This document shows positions 61,783-64,000 of a stretch of 64,000 bases of DNA, piece by piece. This stretch comes from Thermocrinis jamiesonii (lineage in GTDB: Bacteria > Aquificota > Aquificia > Aquificales > Aquificaceae). Position 1 is the first letter of the stretch. The number at the start of each line of letters is the position of its first letter. The position numbers and the translations under genes are program-made. The stretch is taken from NCBI RefSeq assembly GCF_000702425.1, contig NZ_JNIE01000004.1:124001-188000 (forward strand), read 5' to 3'. A model generated the notes under the pieces. The model searched no databases, had not been told where the DNA came from, and saw nothing but the letters and a program-made list of their open reading frames with translations.

Positions 61783-62656
61783 GGCAAAGATACTTCAGTC
61801 CGCTTTACCCTACATAAGGAAGTTTTATGGAAAAGTTTTTGTAATAAAGTATGGTGGTTCTGCCATGCTCAACGATGAGCTAAGGGATAGCTTTGCAAGG
61901 GATGTGGTGCTTTTGGCTTATGTGGGTATAAAGGTGGTGGTTGTTCATGGAGGGGGTCCTCAAATAAGCCAGATTTTGGAAAAGCTCGGCCACAAACCCC
62001 ACTTTATAGGTGGTATTAGAAAGACCGATCAGGAGACCATGCACGTGGTGGAGATGGTCCTTTCGGGAGATATAAACAAAGACATAGTAGCCCTTATAAA
62101 TACGCACACCAAAAAGCCCATCTATGCGGTAGGCTTTTCTGGAAGGGATGGAAATCTGATAAAGGCGAGAAAGTTGGATAAAGAAAGGTATTTCAGGGAC
62201 TTAGGATTGCCAGTGCCAGAGGAGGACTTAGGTTTTGTGGGAGATGTGGAAGAGGTAAATGCGGAACTACTGCTAACCCTTTTGGAAAAGAGCTATATTC
62301 CAGTAATAGCGCCTGTGGGAGTAGGAGAAGGTGGTGAAGCTTACAACATAAATGCGGACATATGCGCCTCAAAGATAGCCCAAGCATTAAATGCAGAAAA
62401 GCTCATATTCCTAACAGATACAGAAGGGGTCAAAGATGGAGAAGGTAGGCTGATATCAACACTTAAAATTGACGAAGTTTCAAGGTTAATACAGGAAGGA
62501 ATTGTTAAAGGTGGCATGATTCCTAAGTTGAAAAGCTGTGTGGAAGCTCTGCAAAACGGAGTTAGAAAGGTCCATATCATAGACGGTAGGTTACCTCACT
62601 CCATTCTATTAGAGGTTTTCACCGACGAAGGGATAGGAACGCAAATAGTGGTTTAA
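61763..62656 (+). CDS. argB: N-acetylglutamate kinase
   Basis: 297 residues phosphorylating N-acetylglutamate in arginine synthesis. FVIKYGGSAM and VVVVHGGGPQI are the nucleotide-binding lysine/glycine segments, and KGGMIPKLKSCVEAL is the C-terminal signature. The extra N-terminal helix (ALYRAKILQSALPYIRKFYG) is typical of arginine-inhibited, hexameric enzymes, so feedback control is likely. Confidence 0.95.
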   Translation: MQEALYRAKILQSALPYIRKFYGKVFVIKYGGSAMLNDELRDSFARDVVLLAYVGIKVVVVHGGGPQISQILEKLGHKPHFIGGIRKTDQETMHVVEMVLSGDINKDIVALINTHTKKPIYAVGFSGRDGNLIKARKLDKERYFRDLGLPVPEEDLGFVGDVEEVNAELLLTLLEKSYIPVIAPVGVGEGGEAYNINADICASKIAQALNAEKLIFLTDTEGVKDGEGRLISTLKIDEVSRLIQEGIVKGGMIPKLKSCVEALQNGVRKVHIIDGRLPHSILLEVFTDEGIGTQIVV

Positions 62657-62706
62657 AGAAGGTAAATAAAAGGAAGCAAATACCACTCAAAGCGTGTGTT
62701 TTATCT

Positions 62707-62712
62707 TATAAT
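62707..62712 (+). promoter_or_regulatory. -10 box of thrC
   Basis: TATAAT ends 9 nt before the thrC ATG, with no ribosome site between. Transcription should begin within a few bases of the start codon, suggesting leaderless translation. Confidence 0.55.
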
Positions 62713-62721
62713 AGTTAAACT

Positions 62722-63951
62722 ATGGCTAAGGTGAAAGGTTTAAAGTGCAGAGAGTGTGGAAAGGAATATCCTATAGAGCCTATACATGTTTGTGAGTTTT
62801 GCTTTGGTCCCTTGGAGGTGGTCTATGATTACGAAGAAATAAAGAAAAACATCTCTAAGGAAAAGATAGAAAAAGGTCCAAAGAGCCTGTGGAGATACAT
62901 AGACCTTTTGCCAGTAGAAGAACCTAAGGTTGGACTTACAGCGGGATTTACCCCCCTTAGAAAGGCGGAAAACTTAGGAAAGGCACTGGGCTTAAAAGAG
63001 CTATACATAAAGGACGACTCGGTGAATCATCCTACCCTTTCCTTTAAAGACAGGGTGGTTTCTGTTGCTCTTTCAAAGGCTGTAGAGTTTGGTTTTGACA
63101 CCGCTGCATGCGCATCTACGGGCAATTTAGCAAACTCCGTAGCAGCTCACAGCGCACAGGCAGGTCTAAACTGTTTTGTCTTTATACCCGCAAACTTAGA
63201 ATCTCAAAAAATATACGGAAGCTTGGTCTTCTCTCCCACAGTTGTGGCAGTGGAGGGTAACTATGATGACGTAAACAGGTTATGTTCAGAAATAGCCAAT
63301 GAACTCTATTGGGCCTTTGTTAACATAAACATAAGACCTTACTATGCAGAAGGTTCAAAAACCCTTGCCTTTGAGGTGGTGGAACAACTTGGATGGAGAG
63401 CGCCGGATGCTGTGGTAGCACCAGCCGCTTCCGGTTCCCTGATTACCAAAATATGGAAAGGCTTGAAGGAAATGAAGCTCGTAGGTTTAATAGATGAGCT
63501 AAAAACAAGAGTTTATGGAGCTCAAGCGGAAGGTTGCAGTCCCATAGCCCAAGCTTGGAAAGAAGGAAGGGACTACATAAAACCTGTTAAGCCAAACACC
63601 ATAGCAAAATCCATAGCCATAGGCAATCCTGCAGATGGCATATACGCTTTGCAAGTTACCAAAGAAAGTGGAGGAGACTGGGAAACCGCAACAGACGAAG
63701 AGATCATAGAGGGCATAAAGCTCTTGGCAGAGACGGAAGGAATATTCACAGAAACTGCGGGTGGAACCACCATAGCGGTTCTAAAAAAGTTAGCCCAAAA
63801 GGGCGTATTCAAACCTGACGAAACGGTAGTGGTCTACATTACAGGAAACGGCTACAAGACCTTGGAAGTGTTAGAAGGACAGTTGAAGGAAACTATAAGG
63901 ATAAAACCTACCCTGTCGGACTTTAAAGAGAAGATCCTTGCGAGAGTGTGA
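62722..63951 (+). CDS. thrC: Threonine synthase
   Basis: 409 residues, a PLP enzyme converting phosphohomoserine to threonine. The N-terminus has a zinc-ribbon-like C-x2-C..C-x2-C (CRECGKEYP and HVCEFCFGP). The PLP lysine is in HPTLSFKDRVVSVAL. TAGFTPLRKAENLG binds substrate. It begins just after a TATAAT box and its stop overlaps a GTG of the next gene. Confidence 0.92.
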   Translation: MAKVKGLKCRECGKEYPIEPIHVCEFCFGPLEVVYDYEEIKKNISKEKIEKGPKSLWRYIDLLPVEEPKVGLTAGFTPLRKAENLGKALGLKELYIKDDSVNHPTLSFKDRVVSVALSKAVEFGFDTAACASTGNLANSVAAHSAQAGLNCFVFIPANLESQKIYGSLVFSPTVVAVEGNYDDVNRLCSEIANELYWAFVNINIRPYYAEGSKTLAFEVVEQLGWRAPDAVVAPAASGSLITKIWKGLKEMKLVGLIDELKTRVYGAQAEGCSPIAQAWKEGRDYIKPVKPNTIAKSIAIGNPADGIYALQVTKESGGDWETATDEEIIEGIKLLAETEGIFTETAGGTTIAVLKKLAQKGVFKPDETVVVYITGNGYKTLEVLEGQLKETIRIKPTLSDFKEKILARV

Positions 63952-64000
63952 AGGTTATAATAGCAATTGCTCTCTTTCTTGCCTTTTCTTGTGGTGAAAG
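63948..64000 (+). CDS. Putative lipoprotein, N-terminal fragment
   Basis: GTG overlapping the thrC stop (GTGA) opens MKVIIAIALFLAFSCGE and runs off the right edge. A basic residue, a hydrophobic stretch and then S-C-G resemble a lipoprotein signal with a slightly atypical lipobox. Nothing further can be said from the visible 17 codons. Confidence 0.55.
   Translation, partial: MKVIIAIALFLAFSCGE

Overview
The window looks like a chromosomal segment of a thermophilic, chemolithoautotrophic bacterium of the Aquificaceae (Hydrogenobacter / Aquifex / Thermocrinis type). Supporting signs are a short citryl-CoA lyase (the second enzyme of two-step citrate cleavage in the reductive TCA cycle), proteins rich in K, E, I and V, moderate GC, very tight gene packing with 1 to 30 bp overlaps, Gram-negative envelope genes (LpxI, LptE-like, TolC/RND), a futalosine-pathway mqnD relic, and scattered rather than operonic biosynthesis genes. 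No intact insertion sequence, prophage or CRISPR array is visible. The genus is inferred, not proven.

Layout. 1-6.9 kb (minus): a DUF29 fragment, a CDGSH iron-sulfur protein, a CBS/PDC sensor protein, dapL, an NfnA/PyrK-like flavoprotein, a THEP1 NTPase, superoxide dismutase, citryl-CoA lyase and a membrane-anchored PpiD/SurA-type chaperone. 7-8.5 kb (plus): motA-motB. 8.4-13.4 kb (minus): a sugar aminotransferase, fmt, ribD, DUF302, an LptE-like protein and prfB. 13.4-15.8 kb: purS-purQ facing purH. 15.9-18.2 kb (plus): a compact cluster suggestive of nitric-oxide/denitrification physiology (cytochrome c', DUF59, DUF2249-DUF1858, polytopic His-rich membrane protein) behind an FNR/DNR-like palindrome. 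18.2-19.2 kb: a decayed mqnD and a repeat-bearing non-coding stretch. 19.2-22.8 kb: terC facing a CorC-like protein, prmC, secG and an unrecognised gene. 22.8-29.2 kb: three tRNAs (Ala, Ser, Val), pyrF, ruvX, mltG, moaE, ilvB and pyrG. 29.2-35 kb: fasciclin protein, mtaB, yebC, a membrane protein whose frame is broken at a textbook slippery heptamer, lpxI and accC. 35-45.6 kb (plus): TonB-like protein, aldolase-family enzyme, fabI, endonuclease V, plsC, two sugar epimerases, V4R protein, yjbQ, gatC, recA, pilT, cmk and a family-4 uracil-DNA glycosylase. 45.6-51.2 kb: ArsA-like ATPase, sulfite-oxidase-like protein, an RsuA/RluB-type synthase, tethered thioredoxin, Rel and hslV. 51.2-54.7 kb: rpmF-plsX-fabH-murF. 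54.7-60.3 kb: a complete tripartite RND efflux operon. 60.3-64 kb: a small unrecognised gene, murA, argB, thrC and the start of a lipoprotein gene.

Most genes are housekeeping. The non-routine content sits in a few places: (1) a candidate programmed -1 frameshift (T TTT TTA with an upstream SD-like AGGAGA) in an unknown membrane-protein gene near 32.0 kb; (2) a small family of dispersed repeats sharing a covarying hairpin with an ATG in its loop, near 19.1, 23.7 and 37.8 kb, and a linked module near 35.05 kb; (3) the mqnD pseudogene; (4) the FNR-site/cytochrome c'/DUF2249 cluster; and (5) many TATAAT-like boxes only 6 to 12 nt before start codons, pointing to widespread leaderless transcription.
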